DNA of 64,000 bases from Theristus sp. LFF4_11. Its lineage: Eukaryota > Nematoda > Chromadorea > Monhysterida > Xyalidae. A program made the position numbers and the translations under genes. A model generated the notes under the pieces. That model was not told where the DNA came from. It saw only the letters and a list, made by a program, of their open reading frames with translations, and made no database searches. This document shows positions 19,123 through 34,100 of this stretch, piece after piece; the stretch's first letter is position 1; every line of letters starts with the position of its first letter. Location of the stretch: NCBI GenBank assembly GCA_030248135.1, contig JASANC010000185.1, positions 1 to 64,000 on the forward strand, in the 5' to 3' direction.

Positions 19123-22100
19123 TCATAAATCGGAACGACTTTGCGTCGCTTCATTCGTCGTAGCATCACGATTAGTATCAGCTACTCCCGTTCCCGTTCG
19201 CGTACCCGTTTCCGATGCCCGCAATTTATTTCGCAATCTGCCCGTGAACTCCAGCGTGTCTCTCGCAGCCAGCAATGAACGTCGCAGCTGTTTCAATTCG
19301 TAATCGATTCTGTTCAGTGAATTCATTGTTTCGTCTAAGAGAGCAAGCGAGGCATGCTGGCGACTAAGACGAATGACGTCTTCCGGTTGGAGTTTCGATC
19401 TGGAATGGCAAACATCACTTTTTTTTTAAAACTGCTGCTGATTCAATAGTTTTTGCTTGAAGTCCTAGTCTGAAAACCGTGCGATATTCAACGCGACGTA
19501 CCTTTTCGCAATGCAACACAGGTACGAACAAACACACTAGCAGCAGAAACACGTCATGTGCCAAAGGTCAGGCCAGCGCATTGTGATTGTGAACATGGTA
19601 AACACGTGAAAAATGCAAACTTCAGGTCCATAAAACTTTACCAAAAACAAGTAAAAAAACCATAAAACCAACTTTTCCAACAGAAATAGCAACTCGTCGT
19701 AGTTCAGTGACCGACCCGTGCAAGGTGCCTCAGTGCCCCTTTGCAGCGATCCGCTGTTTGTCCACACTTTCACCAATAGCATCGTGTTTAGCAACACCAT
19801 GAGCGACATGCTGAAGGAAAAATCGCATTCTTGAAAACCGAACTAAACTAGAACAGAACAGAAATTCCAGAACCGACAGGCGGGTCCTATCTATGTAGGT
19901 GGCATATCGGTATTTTGATCGGTCGGTAACAAAATAATCACAAAATTAAAAAAAAAACTTACAATACAGCTAACGCTTTCGGCATCCATCCACGGCGTTG
20001 CGCAATTAACGCTCGTGTCTCAAGGTCTGAAACAATTTTTTTGAATCATGCGGATGCGCGAGCGAGCGCCAGCGAGCGGATAGCGCATCACGCATAATAT
20101 GAGCCGTTATCCTCTCGCGCGCGTTTTTCAAATTTGCTCGCTTCCTCCAGCGAGCATAGTATAAGCCACAAACTTGGTTCTGTGCACACGAAACGAACAC
20201 CCAAAGTTGTGCTTGGAGCCGCGAAAAAAATTTTATCGGACAACTTTTCATACGCTGTAGACACGAAAAACCTATTCTGAAAACAGTGTTACTTATTTCT
20301 CTTTGTATTTTTTTTTCAGTAGTGTAATCATATGTGTTCGCCCTTTCAATTTTTACGTGCGACACTTTCACAGTTGCACAAAAATGGTTCCTGGGGTAAT
20401 TTCATCCGGAGATTTTGAAAATTGGGTTAATTTTTTGCCCCGACCCTTATTTGGGGCAAAATTTGGGCATTTTTTTAAATTTCGAAGGATTTTACGGTGT
20501 TACAAGTGTTCGCCCTTTCAATTTTTGTCTGAAGCTGTTCCATGACCGAACAAAAAAATTTCCTGGGGTAATTCCATCCGGAGATTTTGAAAATTGAGTT
20601 AATTTTTGCCTCCGACCCTTATTTGGGGCAAAATTTGGGCATTTTTAAGTTTTGAAGGATTTTACGGCGTTACAAGTGTTCGCCCTTTCAATTTTTGTCT
20701 GAAGTTGTTCCATAACCTAACAAAAAATTTTCCTGAGGTAATTCCATCCGAAGATTTTAGAAATTGAGTTAATTTTTTGTCCCGACCTTGTTTTTGAGTA
20801 AAAATTGGGTATTTTTAAAAACTCGCACGGTTTTCACCGGGTTTAAAGTGTTCGCCCTTTCAGTTTTTGTCTGAAGTTGTTCCATAACCGAACAAAAAAG
20901 TTTCCTGGGGTAATTTCATCTGTAGATTTTGAAAATTTGGTTATTTTTTTGCTCCAACCTTTATTTGGGTAAAAAATTGGGCATTTTTAAGTTTTGAAGG
21001 ATTTTACGCCGTTACAAGTGTTCGCCCTTTCAATTTTTGTCTGAAGTTGTTCCATAACCTAACAAAAAATTTTCCTGAGGTAATTCCATCCGAAGATTTT
21101 AGAAATTGAGTTAATTTTTTGTCCCGACCTTGTTTTTGAGTAAAAATTGGGCATTTTTAAAAACTCGCACGGTTTTCACCGGGTTTAAAGTGTTCGCCCT
21201 TTCAATTTTTGTCTGAAGTTGTTCCATAACCGAACAAAAAAGTTTCCTGGGGTAATTTCATCTGTAGATTTTGAAAATTTGGTTATTTTTTTGCTCCAAC
21301 CTTTATTTGGGTAAAAAATTGGGCATTTTAAAGGTTCGTAGGTTTTGACCTGGTTACATGTGTTCGTGCTTTCAATTTTTACCTGCGGCATTTTCACAGT
21401 CGAACAAAAATGTTTCCTGGGGTAATTCCATCCGGAGAATTTGGAAATTAATTTAATTTTTTTTTGCCCCGTGTGAGCATCTCTAGATACTGAATCGTGA
21501 CGATTTCGGGCGAATCGGCCGTGGAAATTGGCGAAATCGGTCCAGAAACGAAAAACAAGAAAAGGGTGTTTTCCAGGGTAATTCAATGCGCTGATCACGG
21601 ATTTTGGGTTAGTTTTCTTACGTGAGCAACTCTAGATGCTGAATCGTGACGATTTCGGGCGAATCGGCCGTGGAAATTGGCGAAATCGGTCCAGAAACGA
21701 AAAACAAGAAAAGGATTTTTTCCAGGGTAATTCAATGCGCTGATCACGGATTTTGGGTTAGTTTTCTTACGTGAGCAACTCTAGATGCTGAATCGTGACG
21801 ATTTCGGGCGAATCGGCCGTGGAAATTGGCGAAATCGGTCCAGAAACGAAAAACAAGAAAAGGGTGTTTTCCAGGATAATTCAATGCGCTGATCACGGAT
21901 TTTGGGTAGTTTTTTACGTGAGCAACTCTAGATGCTGAATAGTGACGATTTCGGGCGAATCGGCCGTGGAAATTGGCGAAATCGGTCCAGAAACGAAAAA
22001 CAAGAAAAGGGTTGATAATTCAATGCGCTGATCACGGATTTTGGGTAGTTTTTTACGTGAGCAACTCTAGATGCTGAATAGTGACGATTTCGGGCGAATC

Positions 22101-25100
22101 GGCCGTGGAAATTGGCGAAATCGGTCCAGAAACGAAAAACAAGAAAGGGTGTTTTCCAGGGTAATTCAATGCGCTGATCACGGATTTTGAATTAGTTTTC
22201 TTACGTGAGCAACTCCTGATGCTGAATCGTGACGATTTCGGGCGAATCGGTCGTGGAAATTGGCGAAATCGGTCCAGAAACGAAAAACAAGAAAAAGGTG
22301 TTTTCCATGGTAATTCAATGCGTTGATCACGGATTTTTGGTTAGTTTTTTGTGAGAGCAACTCTAGATACTGATTCGTGACGATTTCGGGCGAATCGGCC
22401 GTGGAAATTGGCGAAATCGGTCCACAAACGAAAAACAAGAAAAAGGTGTTTTCCATGGTAATTCAATGCGTTGATCACGGATTTTTGGTTAGTTTTTTGT
22501 GAGAGCAACTCTAGATACTGAATCGCGACGATTTCGGGCGAATCGGCCGTGGAAATTGGCGTAAACGGTCCAGAAACGAAAAACAAGAAAAAGGTGTTTT
22601 CCAGGGTAATTCAATGCGCTGATCACGGATTTTGGGTTAGTTTTCTTACATGAGCAACTCTAGATGCTGAATCGTGACGATTTCGGGCGAATCGGCCGTG
22701 GAAATTAGCGAAATCGGTCTAAAAATTAAAAACAAGAAAACTTTGTTTCCAGGGTAATTCAATGCGCTGATCACGGATTTTTAGTTGGTTTTCTTGTGTG
22801 AGCAACTCTAGATACCGAATCGTGACGATTTCCGGCGAATCGCCCGTGGAATTTAGCGAAATTGGTCCAGAAATGAAAAACAAGAAAACGGTGTTTTCCA
22901 TGGTAATTCATTGCGCCGATCACGGCTTTTGGGTCAGTTTTCTTATGTGAGCAATTCTAGGTACTGAATCGTGACGATTTTGGGCGAATCGGCCGTAGAA
23001 ATAGCATAGGCGAAATCGGCCTAAAAACGAAAAAATGAAAAACCTGTATGGGGTTTAGAAGAATGTGTGACCAACGTATTGTGATTTTGGTCTGACCTTC
23101 GGGGCTTATGTAAAAGTCAGAATATTATCTAAAAATGCGGGAGACGCATATAAAAGGAGGAATATGGCCTTGTGTAAGCAGTGAAAGACTTGGCTCGACA
23201 ACGCTTTTCAAGTCTCTGATGTGGTACACACGGATACAAGTACATAAGAGTCATATTTTTGCGCCGTTTATTCTTTATTTCGGTTACACATGGCAACCCT
23301 CGTACATTGTAGACAAATAAAACTTTCCCATTTGCTTTTTTTCTAGCATTTAGCGACCCCTAAAACCACTAAAATAACAATCAGACTTCAGATCGCTGAC
23401 ACTGGTTCGCACAAAGTGTATCGCAGAGGCATTGGGGAACGCAAGGTCTCCTTCTGTGGCAAAGGCAATGACTCACCGGTTTATCCTGTCAGTTTGGTAA
23501 AAAAAGGTGAAAATCAACGGAAGACAGCACTTTTTGCACTGGTGCTGCTGTGTGCACACTACAGCGGTGCCTACGTTAGCAACAACGATAAAGCTACAGC
23601 TACATGCAGCAATGTTTTTGCACAGAATTTACAGAATTTCGCACATGGTGTTGTGATTTTAGACTAAACTAAAGAGGACAATTGAAAAATAACTTCAAAG
23701 TTTTTACGCTTTTCAGCAAGCTTTTAAACAACAAACGCGGCGCAAAAATATGACTCTCATGTACTTGTATCCGTGTGTACCACATCAGAGACTTGAAAAG
23801 CGTTGTCGAGCCAAGTCTTTCACTGCTTACACAAGGCCATATTCCTCCTTTTATATGCGTCTCCCGCATTTTTAGATAATTAAGAAAGGATGTGGTAAAG
23901 TGATGGAATAAAGGGTGTTTTTGGATGAGAGGGGGGCGGGGGGAGACTTCATTCAAATGATCAAATACAAAACAAAAAACCCCAATCCACTACTCCACCA
24001 ACCAATCGAGCCCGCCGAGCTGGTGGTTCGCGGGTGCCCACCGACGGACGTCGTGGTTGCCCGCCTCTCCAGCGCGTCTGCGGTCAACACGGACGCAGCT
24101 GGCAGCACACCGCCAGCAGAGTCGCCGGCAATAGTCGCGGTGACCGCAGTGTCCGGATCGACGATCGACGTCGACGGAATCAGAATGGCGTCCGCCGACG
24201 CAAGGACGCCGCCCGCTGGAATGGGCGCTGTCCGCGATTCAGCGGTGCACGTCGTTGGAACGGCGACCTCGTGCGATGCGTTGGTGGCCGTCAGGCCGAG
24301 ACGGTCGCACTCGCGCTGCAGCGCCGCGTTCATCGATCGAAAGAAACTGTCCAAACCGGACATTGTCGGTCGTTCCACGAGGCCTGAAATTCATTTTTTT
24401 CTTCAAATTTCCAGTTTTTCGGATGGTTTTTTGGTATTTGAGTTTTTTTTCTGATGCTCTTTATTACCTAAACACTCTGGTATAATAAGCGGTAAAGTCG
24501 CACACACGCACCACACACGCGCTATTACAGCAGCGCATGTGTGCTTACTTCTGTGTGCCAGTGTGTTTGTTTGTGAATGTGCAATGGTACCGTCCACCTA
24601 TGACACAGTGCTTCAGAAACAAAAAAAACCAGCGCGTAAATTGCATCTGGAAAGTCGACTTATCGAATGGCCTTTTAGGGGTAATCAAAGTTGAGCTTTT
24701 TGGACATGATGATGATGAACAAATTTGATAAATAAAACAGTCTCAAAACACGTGCAAGGAGAATTTGAACAAACATGTCTGACATAACACGACAGACGAG
24801 CTCACGAAGAGTACTCTATCTAACTTTTTTCCGCAACAGCAAAAACAAGCTCTTTCAATCTCTCCTCGTGTTGTCCAGCTGCAGCAACCATTGATACTGA
24901 ATGGAAAAGCGCATTTATTTTTATCGATTTTCATGCTGCACACAAACACACAGGACGCATTTCGTGTGTAAGTTTGTGTGTGTGTGTAAGTGTGAGTGAG
25001 TCGACGTGTTCAAAGGAAGAAGACCGTTACCGCACTGCAAATAAAAGTAATAGTGCATTGTTGTGTTCTCACTCTGCTGAGGTCTGTCTGCGTTTTGTTG

Positions 25101-28100
25101 CCGTTTGGCTTCGCTTTTGAATTTTGACGATCATGGTATCCGATACAGAAAAACGAATTGCTTTTGATTGACTCGGTTGTGATATGGCTGCATTAAAACA
25201 TGACGTGTTAACTAATGGTCATATGGCGTTAGCTAAGCGACAAACTGAGCGGTTATAGAAGCAACATGATGAACTGTTTTTGCAAGAAACCAATTACACC
25301 TGCAGACAAACAGCAAACCATCATCATATACACTCAGCTGATTGGCTGTTTTTGGATTGAGCTCACTGGATTAGTCCTGCCCAGATCTATGCGGCCAATT
25401 AGCATGCAAGATTCCAGAATCAGAATGCATGAACTGCATGCTTCAGAATTTGATTGAAATTAATTATTTTCAGTGTGGTTTTTAACTTTTTGGTTAGTCA
25501 GCAACTAGAATATCGTCACTGTCTGCCCACTCGCCGTCTCGTCACTCGTACACGACACAGACACCAGAAAAAACAGCAACTAAAGACCCAAAAATCCAGG
25601 AAAAAACACTTTCCCGTGGAGGCAAATGCCGTTTCCTTCCCCCCTCCGCGACAACTCCAATAACCAAATCTCATCCACAAACCCCTCAATTCCAAAACCC
25701 ACCACCGTCTCACCTCTGATGATGCCCCAGACACTCTTCTTGAACGCCACACTGCCGTGCACCGCCAGACGACACGAGCGCTCGCCGAGTCGCCGCACGC
25801 AGTAGGACGTGCGCACGACGAAACTGTCCGCGTACGGTACACCGGCGTTGCGGCATTCCGAGTGTACCGCGTACGCGCCACCCGCCGTCAGCTCGGTGAG
25901 TACCTGCGTGATGAGTGCGGTGTGTGATGGGGATGCACGGACAGTTGGGAGAGCGGGAATATTGAGGGGCATTTCGAAACTGGGAATATTGGACAATCGA
26001 GGCGACCAATACACAAGGAGAGCTGAATGCTTGTGTGAAGGTGTCTCGAATGAGGTTTCATTCGGGTACAGTCGAAGTCTGCGTGGCAAAGGCAAAAGTA
26101 ATTACATCATAAATACGTGACACCTCAGTGCAATGACACCTAAACTGTCGGATTTAGTTGTCACAAAACAACACGAATAAGTTTGAGGCGGACGCACCAA
26201 ATATCCGAGTTTTGGGCGTTTTAAAGCCATAAACAAATGTAGAAAAGCCTGGAAAAAAGTCCCACCAAAAAACGGCTGGTACGCTGGCTGTGATCAAGTC
26301 ATGTAAACTACAACCGTGTCACCCTCGTGGCCTGGTGGTAGTGCGTTAGACTGCAGTCTGTGCGCTCGGGGGATCGAGCCCCGCCGAGAAGTGCATAGGC
26401 ACTTAATGACAGAGAAAACTCGATGGGCGCCCCACTCAATGGCGTTCTGTACGCTTCTCTAGGTAAAAACATCGCCTAAAAATACCAACAACAACAGCAA
26501 CAGCAACAGCCAACCAGTGAATCACCGCTCCAAAAAACGCCCCACCCAAGCCCAGCGCTGCCACCTGTGTCTCGGTGCAATGCGAGCACTTCGGCCCGAC
26601 CGGCTGCGACAGCGCCATGTCATATTTGTACACACGCGTTTTCGACGCCGACCGTACGCCCGGCTGAGTGGCGTCATTCGGCGTCACCGGTCGCCAGTTG
26701 CCGATCTCCAGCTGCGTACAGCGACAGGAGGCGACGAATTGGCGAAAGAACTGGTTGTCCGTGAATAGCAACGCGAACAGTTGATCGATCGTCAGCGGAT
26801 AGGTGGCGTCCAGCAGACAGGTGCCCGTGTGGCCGTCCGCGCATGCGCACGCCTCAGGGTCGTAGGCGGCTGAATTGGGCGAATATTTGGGTGGGTTTTC
26901 GTTTTACCCCGGGTGAAAAAAATTTGCGAACATTTGGGTGGTTTTTCGTTTTACCCCGGGTGAAGAAATTGAGATTCTGTTAGAGAGAGCACCTCACTTG
27001 CACTCTACCGTAATGAGGGGTCTGTTTATACTTGAGACAGGTAATTTATGACTGTGTACATTCACACCAAAAACTCCAAAACTGCCCGCAAAACTCCGTC
27101 AAGTAAAAAAAAAACAAGCCCCACTCACCAAGATCAGGCGGCGGCAACACGGCCGTGCCCGCATCAGTCGCACTCAGCAGTTCCGTGTCCGATATCGCGT
27201 CATCGTCGCTCGAAATCGACGCCCGCTCTCCAATAACGAGTCCGGGCCCATCGATCGGTGAGCCCAATTCCAGGCGTTTCCCGTTTTTACCCCGGCCCGA
27301 TGGCTCCGGGACAACCGGATTATCCCGAGACACCACCATCGGAGCGGACGCAATCGACTTCAGTGTCGTCGTTGTTGCCCGCTCTTTCGAAACCGGCGGT
27401 GGAGGTGGCGGCGGGGCGGCCCGTTTTCGCGACGGGCTCTGCGGAGCGGGCTGGTTGGAAACGGTGGTGTCCGTTAGGTGTACGACGGGAACGGGTACGC
27501 TCGACTGTAGTTCCCGGCCCGTACTGCTGTTGTTGCTCGATGTCGTCGCCGAATGGCCACCGGCGGCGCTCGTTTTGTTTCGGTCGAATTCCAGCTTCTG
27601 CAGCATCTCCATTTTCGCGTCGTCGATTCGCAGCTCCAGTCCGCCATCGCGTTCGGCGGGTTGCGTTGCTTTCGGCGGTTCGTTCTCGTTGTTGCGATCG
27701 TTTTGAGACGGGGCGGAGGTGGTGTTGATGTTGTTGTAGACGTAGTTCCGGTCCAGCGTAGCACGAGGCGTCGGTCCGTCATCGTCGTCGTCGAGCCCCG
27801 TCTGGTTCTGGAAATTTTATAGGTTTTTATCATCTGATCTCGGGAATTCTTTTGTTTCATGTGTCACGTCTTGATGTTTTCCACATACACTGGTCTTGTA
27901 CTGTTTGTTGTTGAATGTCACCACGGGAGCATGTGGTGAACTGTAATTTTCGCTAAATGTCTCAGAAATGTGCGTGGGTCTAATGGAAAAGATAGTAAAA
28001 TTCGAAGCAGTTGCGGAAATCGCTATAGAATGTACGAAAAGCGTTACGTCCCCGACCAAGCCGATCAAAGTAATGTTGCTTAAGACTGCAAAATCTGTTT

Positions 28101-31100
28101 TTCCGTTTTTGTCGGAAAACCGCACACTTTTCTTCACACTGTTTTCGAATGTTGCGCAGCCGCAAGCACAAACGCACTGGCCGGCAGTTCAGCGAACGCA
28201 CCTGTGCCAGTGTGTTTGTCGGAGATGTGCGCACATCACAATAACCACGTGCAATGTAATAAAGTAAACGGCTTTCAGACAAAAACTTGCTCTTCTACAA
28301 TCTGCGAAACAAAACGAAATTCCAGCAAAGGTCTGCACATTTTCGAGCAGTGCATGCTGGTCGGGCATCCGGGCAGAGTCATCATCCGATAAAACGTCCG
28401 AATCGTCGTCTTCCTCGTTCTCCAATCCATCCGACAGATCCGCTTCGTCGTAGCCGTGCTGCGCCCACGTCCACATCTCCGCCACCGGTACCGTCTGTGT
28501 GCGAGAATGGAGATTGAGATTGTTTAAAAAGTATACTAGTTATGAATAAAAAAGCCGTTGTTATTCTGCGGTCAGAATTCAGAAACGAAATCTCGCATGT
28601 CATAATGGTAAAGTACTAGTCTGAAGACCGTCGGTTATAAGCGCAGTAATGACAACCAAAAGCACGAGCTAACAAACACGCACGATGCTGCAATACCGTG
28701 GTTTTTTGTCTGACTGGGCCCCACGACGCCCACACCATTGTGTGTCAACCGAGTGCACCGCCTTCAGACAAGGACTTTATGACTAAGCAGGCAGCAGCAG
28801 ATGTTTTTGCGACAACTGGAGTTGTTGTGTTGATGTGGCAGGTGATGAACCCAAAGCTTTTCGCAGTCCAAGTACAGCCAAGCAAATCACTTAAGCCAAA
28901 AAACCGGGGTGCGTTTGGAAATTTTTGAACCACGGTGCCTCCTGCAACGAAACAACCAATCAGCACATCGCTTTCGCAAGACAGAGCCAATCAAGTGGCG
29001 CAACAATAAGGAAACGAATGCACAACCGTCAATGATTTCGCGAAGAAGCCGATATTGTTAGTGGTGAGCATGCTAAATGAGTTTGATCGCCGATTCCAAT
29101 CCGGCCGCTTGGTTTTCGGCATCGTTATTATTCGCACCGCGGAGAATGTTGACATTAACGAGGTTTCAGAGACAATCATCTCACAACGATCACACACTTC
29201 CACAATCTAGTAGAGATGGATGACTTTTTTGAACTCGCCTCCCAGTTCAATGGACGGGGACGGGGAGTACTGTATCCATCAATCATGTTTAGGGCTTGAC
29301 ACGATCTTATCTGGGTACTTAACTGCACACTTTCGAGTTCAGTCAGAAAACAGTTCGGGATAATCAACGTCTTCGTTGACAATCTTTACAAGCGTTTCAC
29401 GGCAGTTTTGTTCGGATCGTGTCAAGACCCGAAATAATGGAAACCGTAACAAGCGGTGATGCACAATCTCCACCACCCCAACGGGAACGAAAAAATTTGA
29501 AAGATGTTTACGACTGTTCCAATTCGATCACAACAACAACAAACAATCAGCAGAAATCGCATTTCGAAAAGCGAGCCCAGACAGACTGGCTGGCAGTCCA
29601 AAGAGGACATAAACAACCAACAATATTTGTCATTCAAGTGTTTCCCAACAACCCATCATCCGTTTTTGCTAAATATATCACGACTTTTTCGCTGATATTG
29701 CTATTGTTTTCCCCCGAAACTTTTTGATAACAAGTCAAATAAGATGGCAGTAGGAGAACTGGTACCCGGAGAACTGGTCACCGGAGAACTGGTACCCGGA
29801 GAACTGGTCACGCGGAGAACTGGTACCCTCTGATTTGCGCGTGCGGAGAACTGGTCACCGGAGAACTGGTACCCATCTCCAAAAGTTATTTATCCACACT
29901 CCATCCTGAATTTAATTAACCATATCTTTTTCATTTATTTAAAATTAAATATAAATAACAAATAATTAAAGTACAGGGTTGGCCAAAAAGCTACCGGACT
30001 TCAAACTACTTAAAATTTAAAAGTTTTATAGTATTTAGGTTCGCATTTTATAATTTTTAGATGTTTTTCTTTCTGTTTAATCGTGTTTTGACATTTTTTT
30101 GTAAATAGATGAAAACGGTGTGTGCAAGATTGACGCAGACATTTGACTGCACCAGAAAGTAGTGATAGCTTTCGCTTTCGGCATTGAAATGCTTCCATGT
30201 CTAGCACCGATGATTCCAATGGACAATATCATCAGACATCATCAGAAACAGAAATTTTTTTGAATTGAAAAAGTACGAACGTTAGTTTCCACATGAAATG
30301 TTTCCATATTTCAGCCTGAAACCTCAAACCAGACGCGAGATAAAGCAATTTGAAATCCTGTAGATTTTTTGGCCCACCATGTACATTTCGAATGAGTCAA
30401 TTAATATAAAACAAACAAAGTTTTTTCAAAATCTTTTTATTAATCCAAAAACCTTCAACAGTAACGGAAAAAGGCAGTGAAACACTCGCAACCAGAGTGG
30501 GTACCAGTTCTCCGGTGACCAGTTCTCCAGGTACCAGTTCTCCGCGTGCGTTTGTGAGAGGGTACCAGTTCTCCGGTGACCAGTTCTCCGGGTACCAGTT
30601 CTCCGCCACCCAAATAAGATAAGTCAAAGTGTTAATGAAAACCGGCTCAAACTCGTTAGCGGTGAAAAACAATCCAGAATTTTTTCTATCTTGATGACAG
30701 AAACTCCATCGCACAATAATGACATCACACAAGACATCAAAACAAAATCGTTATCAGTAAAAAGTGTTTAGTCAGTAACTTTTGAAAACGTTTGTAAGTT
30801 ACATTTTCTACCAACTGTTGTAAAATTTTCAACGGCAACATTCTGATTGGCTGCACACTTGCACATAGTGACAAAGACGACCAGAGCACCCAGACAGCAT
30901 GACAGTGTACAAATTCAAGTTTTTCCGCACAGCTAAATCTCGCTACTAAAAAATATATAAAAAAATAAAATTCGGTCTGCAATCTGCACGAGTGACCCAC
31001 ACAAACGCAACAAAATGAACCATGACGCGAACATGACGTGATGACCAACCAATCAGCGCTGAGAACGGCTCATGATTAACCAATCAGCACTGCGAGTTGC

Positions 31101-34100
31101 TATGACCAACCAATCAGCTAGTTGCAGATATTAGCGAGATAGACTGTACCGAAACCAAAACCATTAATCGAAATGCAAACGAAACCACCAACAACGCACT
31201 TCCACGACGTCATCAAACTTCTCATCCGTCGACGCCTCGGAATCGGACGACGGCAAAGCGTCGAATGAGAAATGACTGCAACTGGCGGACCTCTGAACGC
31301 CGACAGAGGAGCTGGTGCGTTCAATCACCACGTACAGATCGTCGGCAGACATGTTTTTTTCGTTTTTTTTTGTTTTTTCGTTGTTTTCCTGTTTTTCGTT
31401 CTGTTTCTTTTTTGCTTGTTTACTTCGAGTTGCTCAGTTATAATTCATTGCATCCAATTGACTACATGGATGAATAAAAACGATTGCTGAAACACAAAAA
31501 AATCTCAACATCTGAAGCGAATTGCGGACGTCTTCTAAGTTGCGAATGAAAATTACGCGACAGTTTGAAACAACGCTAAGAAAACATTGAAGTTCAACAC
31601 AAGTACACTATTCGCTGATGATTTTTTTCAACAAAAGTTCAAACAAGCGAAAAAAATTCACGAGTCCGCAAAGATGTGGAAAAACCCAGAACCAGTCAGA
31701 GAGAGAGATTCCTTAGGGCGCATCCAAGGGTCTCTCTAAAAACAGGACATTTATTAGTGTGAAACCAAGTAAAGACGAGTAAAAAAACACGATAAATCGA
31801 CCGCCCGTTGGTTCTTATCTCTCTGGTAGCGAAAAAATGTATGTACCTTGTAAACGAATTACAGCTAACGTTCACGTTATTTTTGTGATTACCAACGCAG
31901 AACACAAATACCGCACGCTCCGCTCTACTCACTGGCCTGTTTTCTCTCTCTCATTTTTTGCTGTCTGTGTTTAGGTTTGATTGACCTTTGCGACTGTTTG
32001 CGTGTATGGGGGGGGGGGACTACATGAATAAACGAATAGCTGTATTGCACATGTTGGGTCTGTTTGCTTGAAGTTCTCCGTGTGATACGCAAACTTTCGT
32101 TATTCATTATTTATTTAGTTATTCTTTGATTAACGCCCCTCCTGTCCGCTGTTGCATGAAACGGGAAGCCCTATTTTCGACATCGATTGTCGACAACAAC
32201 TGATTATTCCAAGAACACCAGAGACACACACAAACACAGCAATCCTGCAACCTTGATTCAGCAATAGTTTCATCGGAGTACATTTTCAATACACATTATT
32301 CGTTGACTAGCTGACGAACAGAAAAAACTTGGCAGCACCGAATCCAGCCGACACACTTGCAATCAACCATCCGAAAAAAAGCGTAGTTGTGCCAGTTGCG
32401 CACAAGAGCACGACGGTGGCTTTTTCAGAAAGACAATTTGAAAACAAATTCCGATTCTAGTTCTGTTGTGTAAAATACTGAAGCCGCAGACTATTATTAT
32501 TCAAACATGCAAAACCCAAAAACAGAAACTCAGTGAAGTTTAGCAAAAACCAAGGCCACACCACCGCCAACCTTGTTCAACAGTGCGGACTGCCAAAGTT
32601 TGAAGATCATCAGAAACGACCGGTCTCGACGCGCGAACGAAGTGAAAAAGTACCGCTCACCCGGTACGGTGGTGACCTGAAAAAAGAAGTAAATGCCCAT
32701 GGATGTCTTCTTTAAAACTTTTAGTTAGAAACTAAAAAAACCGACTTTCTTTAATTTTTCATATTTTTTAACCGCTCTGCATTTACTCCGCATATCCTCA
32801 CAGTCCTACGTATCCTCACAAACACGAGAACTTTTCATCGTCTGGGAAGAAGAAAAAGGCCCGACCAGCCTCAGCGCCGAACATGGGCACTCATTCATTC
32901 TCGTCTTCACCAACTGTATCATCAAAAAACAAACAAACCAGCAACACCCAAACCATCACACCTGAATGGCGTTCGGCACAATCACCACCGTGTTCTCCTT
33001 GGTGATCGTGGCGATCTCGGCGAACGCCAACGTGAACGCCGTCTCCCACTTGAAGATGTTCGCGTGGAAGCAGAGACGCTTCTGCGTACAGTACATGCGG
33101 CCGTGCACGAGGATCTCGCGTTGGAACGCACACGAGTAGTCTGCGAGAAGAGCGTCAGAGAAAAGAGTTTGGAAACTGTTCTTTTGCGCGTTTTGCTGCA
33201 CCAGTCGACATCAGGAAGCCTAGCGGGCAGTCCATCGTTGAGAAAACTCGATGGGCGCCCTACTCGACACGGCGTTCTGTGGGCTTTTCTGTTACATCGC
33301 CGAAAGTCACCGTTCGTTATGGCACAGTGTGGTGGTGTACCACAAAATTTGGAAACCCGCGCAGAAACAGGAATGAGGCCAAGCCTAACAGTTCATTCGG
33401 TCGCAGGGGCATGCGCTTCGCTCATGGGGGACCACACAACAGTGAGCAAACAAAAACCGAGAGTTCCTATTGCATTTTGAAAACAGAGCCAGGGAAGTTT
33501 ATTGAAAATGTGGTGGAATCAAGAAAAACAATCTTCCTAACCGAAACTAACCTATCACAAACTTGTCGTCGTCCGGTATGGTCGGGAATAGGCGGCGTAG
33601 TTCGTCGTTGCGAGTTTTATACGTCGGTGAGAGAAACTGGAAAACGTTTAAAATAAGAACAACACAACCTTCTCAAAGCCACCAATTTACACAGTACGAG
33701 TGCTGGACTGAACACTGTTTTTGCAGCAGTTTAGCCCAGTAAGCGAAAAATCTTTTTCCTTCGCTCCAAAGTTTTCCATCATGTTGTCGCTGAGCTGGAG
33801 ACAATGCGCACTCGACAAAAGTGACGACTATGATAACCAAACGATAATACACTACAAATGTCAACCCCCATGATAAACCTAGTCACACGACTGCACGAAA
33901 AGTGAAGCCCCACCAGAAACAATAAAAGCAGAAAGTGCTACCGCAAAGCTCAACAACAACCAGAGTTTTCCGCACTTTCGGATTTCTGAAACCGGCACAA
34001 AGCAAGCAACCACAAACAACCACAAAAACCTCCATCCTTCAAACTTCAGTTCAACCGCTCACATTCTTGATGCTCCGTCCGGCGCTGGACAGCCGCGACA

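Noticed and set aside
24034..24387. Plus-strand Arg-rich ORFs at 24-27.8 kb
   Set aside because: Antisense shadows of GC-rich exons of the Aster-like gene.
28600..28670. tRNA-like stretch ATGGTAAAGTACTAGTCTGA
   Set aside because: Only a weak box A and no acceptable box B; too decayed to annotate.
32820..32890. Short minus-strand segment reading FFFFPDDEK as an extra GRAM exon
   Set aside because: The GRAM domain is complete with exons 32962-33140 and 32572-32676 joined in phase 0; no splice sites support the extra segment.
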